NCBI GenBank assembly: GCA_038206395.1
Contig: JBBRAX010000022.1
Location: 37,569 to 101,568 of the forward strand
Direction of reading: 5' to 3'
Source of the DNA: JAGSPQ01 sp038206395
Lineage (GTDB): Bacteria > Myxococcota > Myxococcia > Myxococcales > Myxococcaceae
Length of the DNA: 64,000 bases
Shown: piece after piece, positions 1-8,210 of the stretch
How the letters are laid out: each line of letters opens with the position of its first letter
Numbering within the stretch: the first letter of the stretch is position 1
The notes under the pieces: model-generated
Seen by the model: only the letters and a program-made list of their open reading frames with translations
What the model was told of the DNA's origin: nothing
Databases searched by the model: none
Made by a program: the position numbers and the translations under genes

Positions 1-758
1 TCGTCTCACTCGGCACTGCCGGGCTTCAATTCAACCCGGATCAAGTCGCCCCGAAGCTCGAGCGGGTGGATCCAATCGCCGGGTTCAAGCGGCTCTTCAG
101 CCCGCAGCAGGCAATTGAGGTCGGCAAGGGGCTGCTGGTGGCCGCCATCATGGCGTGGCTCGTGTGGACGGCGGTCGAAGACGGCGCGGGCACGGCGCTG
201 AGGGCGGTGACGGTCGACGGGGTCTCGGCGTTCTCAGCCCTTCTCGCGGTGCTCGTCCCCACGTTGAAGCGGGGGTTGGTGGTGCTGCTGTTGCTCGGCC
301 TTGGCGACTACGCCCTCGCAAGACGGCGGCACGTTCGCGACTTGATGATGACGAAGGAGGAAACGAAGCAGGAGCACAAGCAAAGCGAAGGTGACCCGCA
401 CCAGAAGGCGAAGCGGAAGGCGATCGGGCGACAGCTGGCGATGGGAGGCGCGGCACGCGGGGTGCAAAAAGCCTCTGCCGTGGTCGTGAACCCAACCCAT
501 ATCGCCGTTGCGCTCCGGTACGACGAAGCGGAGTGCGACGCGCCCTACATCGTGGCCAAGGGCCAGGAGGAGGACGCCTTGAAGCTCAAGCAGGAAGCAA
601 AAGAACTCGGAATTCCGGTGGTTAGAGACATTTCGCTCGCGCGCAGCCTGGTGCAGTTCGATGTGGGTGAAGAGGTGCCTGAGGAGCTCTACCAGGCCGC
701 CGCCGCCATCTTGAAGGTCGCGATGGAGAAGAAAGACAGTCCCGGGGAGGAGACGTGA
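1..758 (+). CDS. sctU: Type III secretion export-apparatus switch protein SctU (YscU/FlhB family), 3' part
   Basis: The reading frame is open from the left edge (first full codon at 3), so the start lies outside the window; about 251 residues are visible. The visible part starts at the end of the membrane domain (a helix near 120-165, another near 240-300), followed by the charged cytoplasmic linker. The autocleavage signature N-P-T-H is intact at 489-500, in a V-V-V-N-P-T-H-I-A-V-A context typical of the family. FlhB/SctU proteins self-cleave between N and P to switch substrate specificity of the inner-membrane export gate. It overlaps sctV directly downstream, the order seen in many type III loci. 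SctU versus flagellar FlhB cannot be settled from this fragment alone. SctU is preferred because the downstream partner lies next to it with no flagellar genes in view and because myxobacteria lack flagella. Confidence 0.88.
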   Translation, partial: VSLGTAGLQFNPDQVAPKLERVDPIAGFKRLFSPQQAIEVGKGLLVAAIMAWLVWTAVEDGAGTALRAVTVDGVSAFSALLAVLVPTLKRGLVVLLLLGLGDYALARRRHVRDLMMTKEETKQEHKQSEGDPHQKAKRKAIGRQLAMGGAARGVQKASAVVVNPTHIAVALRYDEAECDAPYIVAKGQEEDALKLKQEAKELGIPVVRDISLARSLVQFDVGEEVPEELYQAAAAILKVAMEKKDSPGEET

Positions 759-2812
759 TGAAGACTTTCACGGACGTGATTTCGAAGGTGCTGGCCCGGG
801 CAAAGACGTCGTCGGACGTGGTGCTCGCGGTGGTGATGGCGGCGATTGTCGGCGCGATGATTGTGCCCCTGCCGTCCTGGTTGCTGGACGTCGGCATCGC
901 GATCAACCTCGCCGCGGCGCTGTCGCTGCTGGTGGCCGCGCTGTACGCGAAGGATGCGCTGAAGGTCGCCGCCTTTCCGACTCTGCTGCTGCTGACCACG
1001 CTCTTCCGCTTGGCGATGAACGTGTCGTCGACGCGCCTCGCCCTTTCCGAAGGTCACGCGGGCGAGATCATCGAAGCGTTCGGCGAGTTTGTGGTGCGCG
1101 GCGACTACGTGGTCGGCGCGGTCATCTTCGCGATTCTCACGCTGGTGCAGTTCCTCGTCGTCACCAAGGGCGCCGAACGGGTGGCCGAAGTCTCGGCGCG
1201 CTTCACGCTCGACGCGATGCCGGGAAAGCAGATGTCGATCGACGCCGACCTTCGCGCGGGAGCCATCACGCAAGACCAGGCCCGCGCCCGCCGCCGGCAC
1301 CTCGAGCGCGAGTCGCAGATGTTCGGGTCGATGGACGGCGCGATGAAGTTCATCAAAGGCGATGTCATCGCCGGCCTGATCATCGTCGTCATCAACATGG
1401 TCGGCGGCGTCGCGATCGGCACGATTCAGAACGGGATGACGATGGCCGAGGCCGCGTCGACCTACGCGCTGATCTCGATCGGTGACGGGCTCGTCTCGCA
1501 GATTCCTTCGCTGTGCATCGCGGTGGCAGCGGGCCTGGTCGTGACGCGCGTCGCCGGTGAGAACGAAGAAGCCTCGCTGGGCTCGGAAATCGGGTCGCAG
1601 TTCTTCGGGCAGTGGAAGGCGCTGTTTGTGGTCGCGGGCCTCTGCCTCGCCCTCGCCGCAATGCCGGGCATGCCTCACTTGACGTTCGTGGTGATCGCGG
1701 CGGTGCTGGCGACCATCGGGTACGGCCTGAAGAAGGGGCAGGAAGCGGACGCGGTGGTGGCGGCCGAGAAGGCAGCCGCGCCCGTCGAGCCCGAGGCGGC
1801 CGAAGAAATGGACCCTTCGGTCGGCGTGTCGCCCCTGATTCTCGACCTCTCGCCCGAGCTCGCCGTGCTGACAACCGAAGACGGCGGCGCCTTCGTGCGA
1901 GACGAGCTGACCTGGGTTCGCGAGCGCATCTTCCAGGAGCTCGGCGTGCGGCTGCCGGGAATCCGCGTGCGCACCGGCGCGCCCATCGGTTCGAACGCGT
2001 ACGCTTTTTTGATTGATGAAGTGCCGTGCGGCCGCGGCGAAGTGAACCCCGAGAAGGCTTTCGCGCTCGCGGCGCCTGTCGACATCGGGTTTCTCGGTTT
2101 CGAGGTCGAGCCGTCTACTGAGCCTGCGACGGGCAAGTCGATTTCGGCGGTCGACCCGTCGCTGCGCACGCAGCTCGAGCTGGCCCAGGTGCAGGTCCGT
2201 ACCGCGCGTCAGTTGATCTGCGATCACCTGGGCGCGCTGCTGCGGAAGCGGGCGAGCGCGCTGCTCGGCGTTCAGGAAGTGCAGGCCCTGCTCGAGGGCG
2301 TCGAGGCCCACGCGCCGGCGTTGGCGAAGGAAGCGCTGACCAAGGTCCCGCTGCCGCTGCTGACCGACGTGCTCAAGAAGCTGCTGCGCGAGCAGGTCAG
2401 CATCCGAAACATGCGCGCGATTCTGGACGCGCTGGTTGCGCCGTCGACGGAAGGTGATGCGAACGCGCTGGCCGAGAAGTGCCGCCAGGCGCTGCACCGG
2501 CAGATCAGCCACCAGTACGCGCCCAGCGGCCCGCTGTACGCGTTCCTGGTGGATCCGGCGATCGAAGAGACGCTTCGCAACGCGGGGCCGCAAGTGGCGA
2601 TCGAACCGCACGACGCGCGGGCGATCGTGGAAGGCGTGAAGCGCATCGCCGCGCATGGCCGGGCGATTCTGCTCGCCTCGCCTGACGTGCGGCGGGTGCT
2701 GCGGCGCCTCGTGGAAGGCGCGTTTCCAGAAGTCGCGGTGCTGACCTTCACCGAGCTCGACACCGACCTGCAGATTCGCCCGGTCGGCCGGCTGGTTCCT
2801 GCAGCGCGCTAA
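758..2812 (+). CDS. sctV: Type III secretion export-gate protein SctV (FlhA/InvA family)
   Basis: The protein has 684 residues, the normal length for SctV/FlhA. The N-terminal half carries about eight membrane helices, and the conserved FHIPEP-like cytoplasmic loop lies around residues 140-200 (F-T-L-D-A-M-P-G-K-Q then A-D-L-R-A-G). The C-terminal half is the cytoplasmic domain that forms the nonameric ring receiving chaperone-substrate complexes. The ATG at 758 shares its A with the stop codon of sctU and has GGGGAGG 7 bases upstream. An in-frame GTG at 755 is possible but too close to that site. It is the last gene of the type III operon: the next gene, at 2815, is convergent. Family assignment is firm; the secreted substrates are unknown. 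Confidence 0.93.
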   Translation: MKTFTDVISKVLARAKTSSDVVLAVVMAAIVGAMIVPLPSWLLDVGIAINLAAALSLLVAALYAKDALKVAAFPTLLLLTTLFRLAMNVSSTRLALSEGHAGEIIEAFGEFVVRGDYVVGAVIFAILTLVQFLVVTKGAERVAEVSARFTLDAMPGKQMSIDADLRAGAITQDQARARRRHLERESQMFGSMDGAMKFIKGDVIAGLIIVVINMVGGVAIGTIQNGMTMAEAASTYALISIGDGLVSQIPSLCIAVAAGLVVTRVAGENEEASLGSEIGSQFFGQWKALFVVAGLCLALAAMPGMPHLTFVVIAAVLATIGYGLKKGQEADAVVAAEKAAAPVEPEAAEEMDPSVGVSPLILDLSPELAVLTTEDGGAFVRDELTWVRERIFQELGVRLPGIRVRTGAPIGSNAYAFLIDEVPCGRGEVNPEKAFALAAPVDIGFLGFEVEPSTEPATGKSISAVDPSLRTQLELAQVQVRTARQLICDHLGALLRKRASALLGVQEVQALLEGVEAHAPALAKEALTKVPLPLLTDVLKKLLREQVSIRNMRAILDALVAPSTEGDANALAEKCRQALHRQISHQYAPSGPLYAFLVDPAIEETLRNAGPQVAIEPHDARAIVEGVKRIAAHGRAILLASPDVRRVLRRLVEGAFPEVAVLTFTELDTDLQIRPVGRLVPAAR

Positions 2813-2814
2813 CG

Positions 2815-3138
2815 CTACTGGTTGTTGTCTGAAGGGTTCGGCGCCCCGCCCACGGCATCTTCTGGGCGGTTCACGCGGTCCTTCAGCTCCTTGCCGGCGC
2901 GGAACAGCAGCCCGCGCTTGGGCTTCACGGGGATGACCTCGCCCGTCTTCGGGTTACGGCCCTGGTAGCCCGGGTAGTGCTTCACGTGGAAGGCGCCAAG
3001 CCCGCGGATCTCGATGTTCTCGCCGCGCACCAGGGCTTCTTTCATCGCCTCGAAAATGGTTTCGATCGTGGCTTCCGCTTGCTTCTGCGTCACGCCGCGC
3101 TTCGTCACCAGGACATTGACCAGATCGGATTTGAGCAT
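2815..3138 (-). CDS. Integration host factor / HU-family DNA-bending protein (IHF alpha-like)
   Basis: The protein has 107 residues. The whole sequence is the bacterial DNA-binding protein fold: an N-terminal helix pair (K-S-D-L-V-N-V-L then Q-A-E-A-T-I-E-T-I-F), the G-L-G-A-F turn, and the DNA-intercalating arm with G-R-N-P-K-T-G-E. A tail of about 15 residues rich in P, N and D follows. I chose the start at 3138 (M-L-K-S-D-L) because this is where homology to IHF/HU begins. The frame runs open to 3261, but that extension has no family similarity and crosses a candidate promoter. It would bend DNA in nucleoid organisation, recombination and transcription. IHF alpha is more likely than HU from the N-terminal region. 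It ends 3 bases from the convergent sctV stop. Confidence 0.88.
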   Translation of the reverse strand: MLKSDLVNVLVTKRGVTQKQAEATIETIFEAMKEALVRGENIEIRGLGAFHVKHYPGYQGRNPKTGEVIPVKPKRGLLFRAGKELKDRVNRPEDAVGGAPNPSDNNQ

Positions 3139-3181
3139 CAGGACCCCCCGAACAGTTGGATACGACTCGGGTTTTGCAGCA

Positions 3182-3210
3182 ATCCTACCCATAGATCGTG
3201 CAACCTCCAA
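3182..3210 (-). promoter_or_regulatory. Candidate promoter for the IHF-like gene
   Basis: On the minus strand, TTGGAG (3210-3205) and TAGGAT (3187-3182) are separated by exactly 17 bases and sit about 45 bases upstream of the chosen ATG at 3138. The match to the sigma-70 consensus is 3/6 and 4/6, so this is weak evidence. It agrees with the shorter start. Confidence 0.22.
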
Positions 3211-3224
3211 GAATCGCACACCTT

Positions 3225-4535
3225 TTAGCTGACGTGCGACCCATCGGCAAGGCTCGCCCATGAAATCTGGCTTAGTTTCTCGACACTTGCGTCATCGCCG
3301 ACCGAAAAAATCTTCTCGACCTCATCGAAGCCTACGCTGTTCGACACAGAGTCGTCTCGTCTCACGAGCATCGCGACGCCACCGACCGCCGCCGAGACAT
3401 CGGCAAGGGTGAGCTGGGCGGGATCGCGTCCGGGCGTGATTTCCCCGCGCCGGCCGACGTTCAAAAGCGAGGCGGACTCGAGCTGGTGGACGACTTCTCC
3501 AACGAGCTGCGCGGGCACCCCGAGCTTCGACGCGAGCCGGGTGGCGTTGGGCGGCTTCGCCTTTTCGAGAAATGCGCGAGTGGCGAGCTGGGCGATGCGG
3601 CTGGCGAGCAGCTCACGCGCACGCGGGTGGTGCTGCAGATCGAGAAAGACGCCGCGGTAGGCCGCGTGCTCGACGGCGTAGGCCAGCCGCGCACCGAAGA
3701 GAACGAGGCACCAGGTGAGGTACAGCCACATCAAGAAGAGCGGCGCGATGCCGAGCGCGCCGTACACCGGGTTCGCGCTGAGGAAGAGCCGCGCGATTCC
3801 AGCGTAGGCGTTGCGCGCAATTTCCCAGCCCAGGCCGGCGACCAGGCCGCCTGCGAGGGCCGACCGCCAACGCACGGGTGCGTGGGGCGCGAGCTTGTAG
3901 AGCAGCGTCACCACGGTCACTGCCGACATCATGCTGCCAATGACCAGCAGCTGCGCGTAGAACGGAACGTGAATCGTCTCGACCAGCTTTCGAATGCCAG
4001 AGGTGGTGGCGAGCGTCAGGCCGACGGCCGTCGGGCCGAAGAGCAACATGCCCGCGTAGAGGCCCAGCGACACCAGCACCGGCCTGCTGCGCCGAACGCC
4101 CCACACTTCGTTCAACGAGACGTCGAGGCTGCGCAGCAGGATGCCCGACGAGAACAGAAGCACGACGAACGACAGGCCGCCGGCGGTGCGCGAGCTGGCG
4201 GCCGCGAAGAACTGGCGAACGTAGTCGTCCGAGTCGCGGTGCGCGCCGGGAGCGAGCACCTCCTGAATGAGGTTGAACACCATCTGCTCGAACTGCTGCT
4301 GCCGCAGCCAGTGAAGCAGCGCGAGAACGACCGCCAGCAGCGGCAACAGCGAGGTGATGGTGATGAAGGTCAGGTTTCCGGCGCGAAGCGTGATCGAATC
4401 GCCGCGGAAGCTGTGAATGAGCCCTTTGGCGGCGCGCCAGGTGTCGACCGCAAAGCGGCCCAGGCGGGTGCCTTCGAAGGGCCGCGCGGCATCGCGAAGA
4501 CGTGACCGCAGCGATGGCGACGTCGTCTCTGCCAA
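3225..4535 (-). CDS. YihY/BrkB family inner-membrane protein with C-terminal winged-helix-like domain
   Basis: The protein has 436 residues. The first 290 are the YihY/virulence factor BrkB domain with about six transmembrane helices: S-L-L-P-L-L-A-V-V-L-A-L-L near 55, a conserved E-V-W-G-V-R region near 140, and a final W-L-Y-L-T-W-C-L-V-L-F-G segment near 265. Some members were once called RNase BN, but that activity belongs to another protein, so no enzyme is claimed. Residues from about 330 look like a cytosolic winged-helix domain (A-S-K-L-G-V-P and a G-R-R-G-E-I wing), a common fusion in this family. It lies 9 bases downstream of the PilZ gene stop, so it is probably co-transcribed with that gene and the RNase. 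Cellular role unknown. Confidence 0.82.
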   Translation of the reverse strand: MAETTSPSLRSRLRDAARPFEGTRLGRFAVDTWRAAKGLIHSFRGDSITLRAGNLTFITITSLLPLLAVVLALLHWLRQQQFEQMVFNLIQEVLAPGAHRDSDDYVRQFFAAASSRTAGGLSFVVLLFSSGILLRSLDVSLNEVWGVRRSRPVLVSLGLYAGMLLFGPTAVGLTLATTSGIRKLVETIHVPFYAQLLVIGSMMSAVTVVTLLYKLAPHAPVRWRSALAGGLVAGLGWEIARNAYAGIARLFLSANPVYGALGIAPLFLMWLYLTWCLVLFGARLAYAVEHAAYRGVFLDLQHHPRARELLASRIAQLATRAFLEKAKPPNATRLASKLGVPAQLVGEVVHQLESASLLNVGRRGEITPGRDPAQLTLADVSAAVGGVAMLVRRDDSVSNSVGFDEVEKIFSVGDDASVEKLSQISWASLADGSHVS

Positions 4536-4544
4536 AGCGTTGAG

Positions 4545-4868
4545 CTACCGGCGCCGCACGAGGATGCGTTCGATGAGCTCGCGCGAATAGCCGGTGAGCG
4601 AGATGAACACGACGCCCATGCCAGCCTGAATGCCCGGGGCCTTCTCGATGGTGCGGACAACTTCGCCCACCCCTTCGATGGTCTCGAGGTCGTCCATGAT
4701 GACGGTGAACTTCAGCGTGACTCGGGTGCCGATGGGCAGCGGCTCTTCAGACTTGATGAAGACGCCGCTGCGGGAAATGTTCGAGACGTACTCGGCGATG
4801 AACTCGTCAACGGAAGCGAACTCGCGGTTGACCGTCTGGCGCGTTTCGATGCGGCGATCGACGGTCAT
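4545..4868 (-). CDS. PilZ-domain protein (c-di-GMP receptor candidate)
   Basis: This single-domain protein of 107 residues is made entirely of a PilZ barrel. Both c-di-GMP-binding signatures are intact: R-x-x-x-R at residues 6-10 (R-I-E-T-R) and N-x-S-x-x-G near residue 29 (N-I-S-R-S-G). It is therefore likely to bind c-di-GMP. Stand-alone PilZ proteins usually act as adaptors controlling motility, secretion or polysaccharide export; the partner is not evident here. It begins 8 bases after the RNase stop (4877) and ends 9 bases before the YihY gene, which suggests one transcript. Confidence 0.88.
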   Translation of the reverse strand: MTVDRRIETRQTVNREFASVDEFIAEYVSNISRSGVFIKSEEPLPIGTRVTLKFTVIMDDLETIEGVGEVVRTIEKAPGIQAGMGVVFISLTGYSRELIERILVRRR

Positions 4869-4876
4869 CGCGTCAC

Positions 4877-7195
4877 CTACTTGACGACGTCCGACGAGTC
4901 AGGCTCGGCCACGGCAGACGAAGGCTCGCTGTTGCTCGAGCCAGCGGCCTGCTGCTGACCGGCCTGAGGCTGCGAGGGGCGCGCGTTGCCACCACCGCCA
5001 CCGCCACGGTTGGCGCCTCCACCGCCTCCACCGCCGCCCTGGCGCCCACGGCCGCGATCGCGATCGCGCCGGCTGCCGCGATCTGCGGCGCCGCCCTGAG
5101 CACCGCCACCCTTCTCGGTACCGCCGCCGTTGCCACCACGATCGCTGCCGCCACGGCTTTCGAGCCGGGCTTCAGAAGGGCCGCGTTTCGGGTTGCCCCA
5201 GCGCTGGGGCTCGATTTGTTCGACGGACGAGGCGACCTTGTGCTCGGCGCCAGACGCCACCCGCGCGTAGATGTCGTACTGCTCGCGGTGGTAGTCGAGC
5301 TGGGTGCGGACCTGAATCGACTTATTGAAGCGATCCATCAGGTGACGCAGTTCCTGCTTCTCTTCGCCCAGCAGCAAGGCGGAGACTTCGGCCTGGCAGC
5401 TGATGACGATGGTCGGATCTTTGTACGAGCCCGCTGACCGCCGCAGCTCACGGAAGATCTCGTACGACACGGTGGTGGCCGTCTTCACGAAGCCCTGGCC
5501 GTCACAGTACGCGCAGTCTTCGTGGAGCATTCGGCCGATCGACTCGCGCACGCGCTTGCGGGTCATCTCGATGAGGCCGAGCTCGGAGATCCGGAGGACG
5601 TTGGTCTTCGCCTTGTCGCGGCCCAGCGCTTCCTGCAGCGACTTGAAGACCTTGTCGCGGTTCTGCTGCTTCTCCATGTCGATGAAGTCGCAGATGATGA
5701 TGCCGCCGATGTTCCGCAGCCGCAGCTGGTAGACGATTTCCTTCGCTGCCTCGACGTTGATCTTGGTGATCGTCTCTTCGAGGCTCTTCTTGCCGACGTA
5801 GCGGCCGGAGTTGACGTCGATCGCGGTCAGCGCTTCGGCCTGATCCATGATCAGGTAGCCGCCGCTCTTCAGCCAGACCTTGCGGGCGGTGGCGCGCTTG
5901 ATCTCTTCCTCGATGCCGTACGCATCAAAGATGGGCTCGTCGGTGTCGTGAAGGATGACGCGTTCACGCAACGCGGTGTCCTGCACCGTCACGAACTGCA
6001 GCACGCGCTCGTACTCTTCGCGGTCGTCGATAATCAGCTTCTCGACGTCCTGGGCGAACAGGTCACGCGTCGCGCGGAGGATGAGGTCGAGGTCGGGGTG
6101 CATCAGCCCCGGCTGGTGGCGCTTCTCGTTCTTCTTGATGGTGTCGTTCCACACCTCGAGCAGGAAGCGAATGTCGGCCTCGAGCTTTTCCTGGGGAACG
6201 TTCTCGGCGACGGTGCGGACGATGAAGCCGGTTCCGGGCGGCCGCAGGCGGTCGACGATCTCGCGCAGGCGCCGGCGCTCTTTTTCATTGCCGATGCGGC
6301 GGCTGATGCCGACGTGATCGACGGTCGGCATGAACACCAGGTGCCGGCCAGGAATCGAGATGTGCGAGGTGAGGCGGGCACCCTTGGTGCCGATGGGATC
6401 CTTCGAGATCTGCACCAGCACTTCCTGGCCGACCTTCAGCAGATCTTCGATGCGCGCCGACTTCTTCGGCACGCGGACTTCTTCCCGTTTCTGCTTCTTC
6501 TCGTGATTGCGGGCCTCGCGCGGCTTCTCGTCACGCGGTGCGCGGCGTTCGCCGGCGACAGGCGCGGCGTTGCCGGAATCGGCGAGGGCCTGGGCGACGA
6601 CCTGCGCCCCCGTAGGTGGAGCACCGTCTGCCGTCGCGAACGACGCGTCCATCGCGGCTGCGATGACTTCGGCTCCGGAAGGAGGCGGGAGCGGCTCGGA
6701 AGACGCTTCGGCGGCCACGGGCTCGGCAGCGGCTGCGACCGGGGTCGGGGCAGGCGCTTCAATCGCGTCAGGCGCGGCAGCGACGGCGGGAGGCAGAAGC
6801 TCGCCGGGCGGCAGCTCTTGCATCTCGAACTCGTGCGGCATCGGAGCGCTGGGCGCCGGGGGCGCTTCCTCCGGCTGGGCTTGGTCGACGGCGTCGACGT
6901 CGGGGACCTCTTCGTGCTCGTCGTGCTCGCCTTCGGTCAGCTCGAACTGCTGCCGCGAGAACTCGGGGTCGTAGAAGACGTCGGTGACATAGAGGAAAGC
7001 GGCCTTGTCGAGACCGACGTCGACGAACGCAGCCTGCATGCCCGGGAGCACCCGGGTAACGCGGCCTTTGTAGATGTTGCCGACGATGCCTTTGTCTTTT
7101 TTTCGCTCGAGATAGAACTCAGCGATGTGACCGTTTTCCACCAGCGCGACGCGGGTCTCGCGACCCGCGGCGTTGATGACCAGGATGCTGCTCAT
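4877..7195 (-). CDS. Rne/Rng family endoribonuclease (RNase E/G) with insertion after the S1 half-domain and glycine-rich tail
   Basis: The protein has 772 residues from the ATG at 7195, which has AAGGA 7 bases upstream; an ATG 7 codons further up lacks a site. N-terminal S1-type RNA-binding strands cover residues 36-72 (G-N-I-Y-K-G-R-V ... A-F-V-D-V-G). A low-complexity, acidic/proline/alanine-rich insertion of about 170 residues (roughly 84-250) precedes the rest of the S1/5' sensor region, which resumes at V-G-Q-E-V-L-V-Q. The catalytic aspartates are D460 (A-I-D-V-N-S-G-R) and D503 (I-I-C-D-F-I-D-M). The zinc-link cysteines are C561 and C564 (C-A-Y-C), as needed for dimers and tetramers. 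The last 100 residues are R/G-rich, like a disordered RNA or protein docking tail. It should act in rRNA processing and mRNA decay. E versus G cannot be decided by sequence reading. Confidence 0.92.
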   Translation of the reverse strand: MSSILVINAAGRETRVALVENGHIAEFYLERKKDKGIVGNIYKGRVTRVLPGMQAAFVDVGLDKAAFLYVTDVFYDPEFSRQQFELTEGEHDEHEEVPDVDAVDQAQPEEAPPAPSAPMPHEFEMQELPPGELLPPAVAAAPDAIEAPAPTPVAAAAEPVAAEASSEPLPPPSGAEVIAAAMDASFATADGAPPTGAQVVAQALADSGNAAPVAGERRAPRDEKPREARNHEKKQKREEVRVPKKSARIEDLLKVGQEVLVQISKDPIGTKGARLTSHISIPGRHLVFMPTVDHVGISRRIGNEKERRRLREIVDRLRPPGTGFIVRTVAENVPQEKLEADIRFLLEVWNDTIKKNEKRHQPGLMHPDLDLILRATRDLFAQDVEKLIIDDREEYERVLQFVTVQDTALRERVILHDTDEPIFDAYGIEEEIKRATARKVWLKSGGYLIMDQAEALTAIDVNSGRYVGKKSLEETITKINVEAAKEIVYQLRLRNIGGIIICDFIDMEKQQNRDKVFKSLQEALGRDKAKTNVLRISELGLIEMTRKRVRESIGRMLHEDCAYCDGQGFVKTATTVSYEIFRELRRSAGSYKDPTIVISCQAEVSALLLGEEKQELRHLMDRFNKSIQVRTQLDYHREQYDIYARVASGAEHKVASSVEQIEPQRWGNPKRGPSEARLESRGGSDRGGNGGGTEKGGGAQGGAADRGSRRDRDRGRGRQGGGGGGGGANRGGGGGGNARPSQPQAGQQQAAGSSNSEPSSAVAEPDSSDVVK

Positions 7196-7493
7196 GGGGG
7201 AATCCTTCAGGCGCACTGGCTCCGACGGTTCCCGACGGACGGGAGACGTGGGACTGGCGGGGCTGGAAGCGCGAGTGGGGCAAAGTTATCGTCGAGGGGG
7301 ACAAACGCGAGCTGCGTGAATCCCCCAACCGTTCAACTGCCGGGGCCTAACTGCGCCCGATAATTGGCTTTCGCGCCCAAAGTGACAGCCGAGCCCACGA
7401 AGGGTTTCGGCGGCGGAAAGCTCCCGTCAAAACTGTGATTGGGCCAGACACTTTCACGGTTGAATGTAGGTGTAAAGCCGAGGGCCCGATTCT
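7196..7493. other. Intergenic leader between the DUF3052 gene and the RNase gene
   Basis: About 300 bases without a coding region. It holds the 5' leader of the minus-strand RNase gene. In other bacteria the RNase E leader is autoregulatory; no conserved structure could be identified here. No convincing promoter hexamers were found. Confidence 0.4.
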
Positions 7494-7931
7494 TTAGGCG
7501 GTGGCGTGGGGCTTCTCGGGGCGCGCAGCGCGGGGTCGCCAGACGAGGCGCAGGCCGCTCCACGCAGGGTCGAGCAGGACGAGCTTGTTGTCGTTGAGGC
7601 CGATTTCCAGGGCGGCGAGCCGCACGAAGTCTTCGGTGGGCGTCATGGTGCCATCGCCGGCGTGCGGGAAGCAGACCCAGATGTTGCCGGTGACGGCCAT
7701 GCCTCGCGCGAGCGCGGGGAGCTTCTCGACGAGCTCGGTCTTCTTCGTGGTGAAGAAGATGGTGACGTCGATGCCGGTCTTCGCGGAGTCGAGGAGCTCG
7801 GCGCCGTCGGGAAGCGGGTGAAGGCCGTCGAGGAAGCCGTCGGGCGGGTTGAGCACGGACACGTGCATGCCGGGCCGAATGCCGAGCATGGTGGGCAGGG
7901 GCGCAATCAGGTGAGGGCCACCGAAGCTCAT
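7494..7931 (-). CDS. DUF3052 family protein
   Basis: The protein has 145 residues and matches the DUF3052 pattern: an N-terminal L-G-I-R-P-G-M-H-V segment, a central hydrophobic strand (V-T-I-F-F-T-T), then I-W-V-C-F-P-H, and the family-typical end G-L-N-D-N-K-L-V-L-L-D-P-A-W-S-G-L-R. The biochemical role is unknown. Its ATG overlaps the stop of the upstream acylphosphatase gene by 4 bases (ATGA), so the two are translationally coupled. The last 15 residues are basic and proline-rich. Confidence 0.75.
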   Translation of the reverse strand: MSFGGPHLIAPLPTMLGIRPGMHVSVLNPPDGFLDGLHPLPDGAELLDSAKTGIDVTIFFTTKKTELVEKLPALARGMAVTGNIWVCFPHAGDGTMTPTEDFVRLAALEIGLNDNKLVLLDPAWSGLRLVWRPRAARPEKPHATA

Positions 7932-8209
7932 TGCTTCACCTCGAAGGTCGAAAACTCACCAGTTGCGCTTGCGTCGTCGGACGACGTCACGGATTCGACC
8001 TCGGCGTGGGGCGGGCCCTTGTGGCACCAGCGAATGAAGTCCTCGAGCGCGGCGGGATCGCCTTCGGCGACCGCTTCGACGTCTCCGTCGTGGAGGTTGC
8101 GAACCCACCCGGTGACGGCGAGCCGCTGGGCTTCTTCACGGGCGCACGCGCGAAAAGAGACGCCTTGCACAAGGCCGCGAATACGGAGATGAACGCGTCG
8201 GAGGCTCAC
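7928..8209 (-). CDS. Acylphosphatase
   Basis: The protein has 93 residues, the usual acylphosphatase length, when started at the GTG at 8209 (V-S-L-R-R-V-H-L). The signature G-L-V-Q-G-V-S-F-R lies at residues 12-20, ending in the phosphate-binding R20, and the catalytic Asn is N38 in G-W-V-R-N. The enzyme hydrolyses acyl phosphates such as acetyl phosphate and 1,3-bisphosphoglycerate. The frame stays open upstream to 8299, with another GTG 7 codons earlier, but that part has no similarity and overlaps the divergent methyltransferase gene. The chosen start has no clear ribosome-binding site. The two divergent starts are 1 base apart, so their 5' leaders overlap. Confidence 0.85.
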   Translation of the reverse strand: MSLRRVHLRIRGLVQGVSFRACAREEAQRLAVTGWVRNLHDGDVEAVAEGDPAALEDFIRWCHKGPPHAEVESVTSSDDASATGEFSTFEVKQ

Positions 8210-8210
8210 T

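Noticed and set aside
689..2656. Long minus-strand open frame of 655 codons opposite sctV
   Set aside because: It is Arg/His-rich, mirrors the high-GC third-position bias of sctV and has no domain; a shadow of the real gene.
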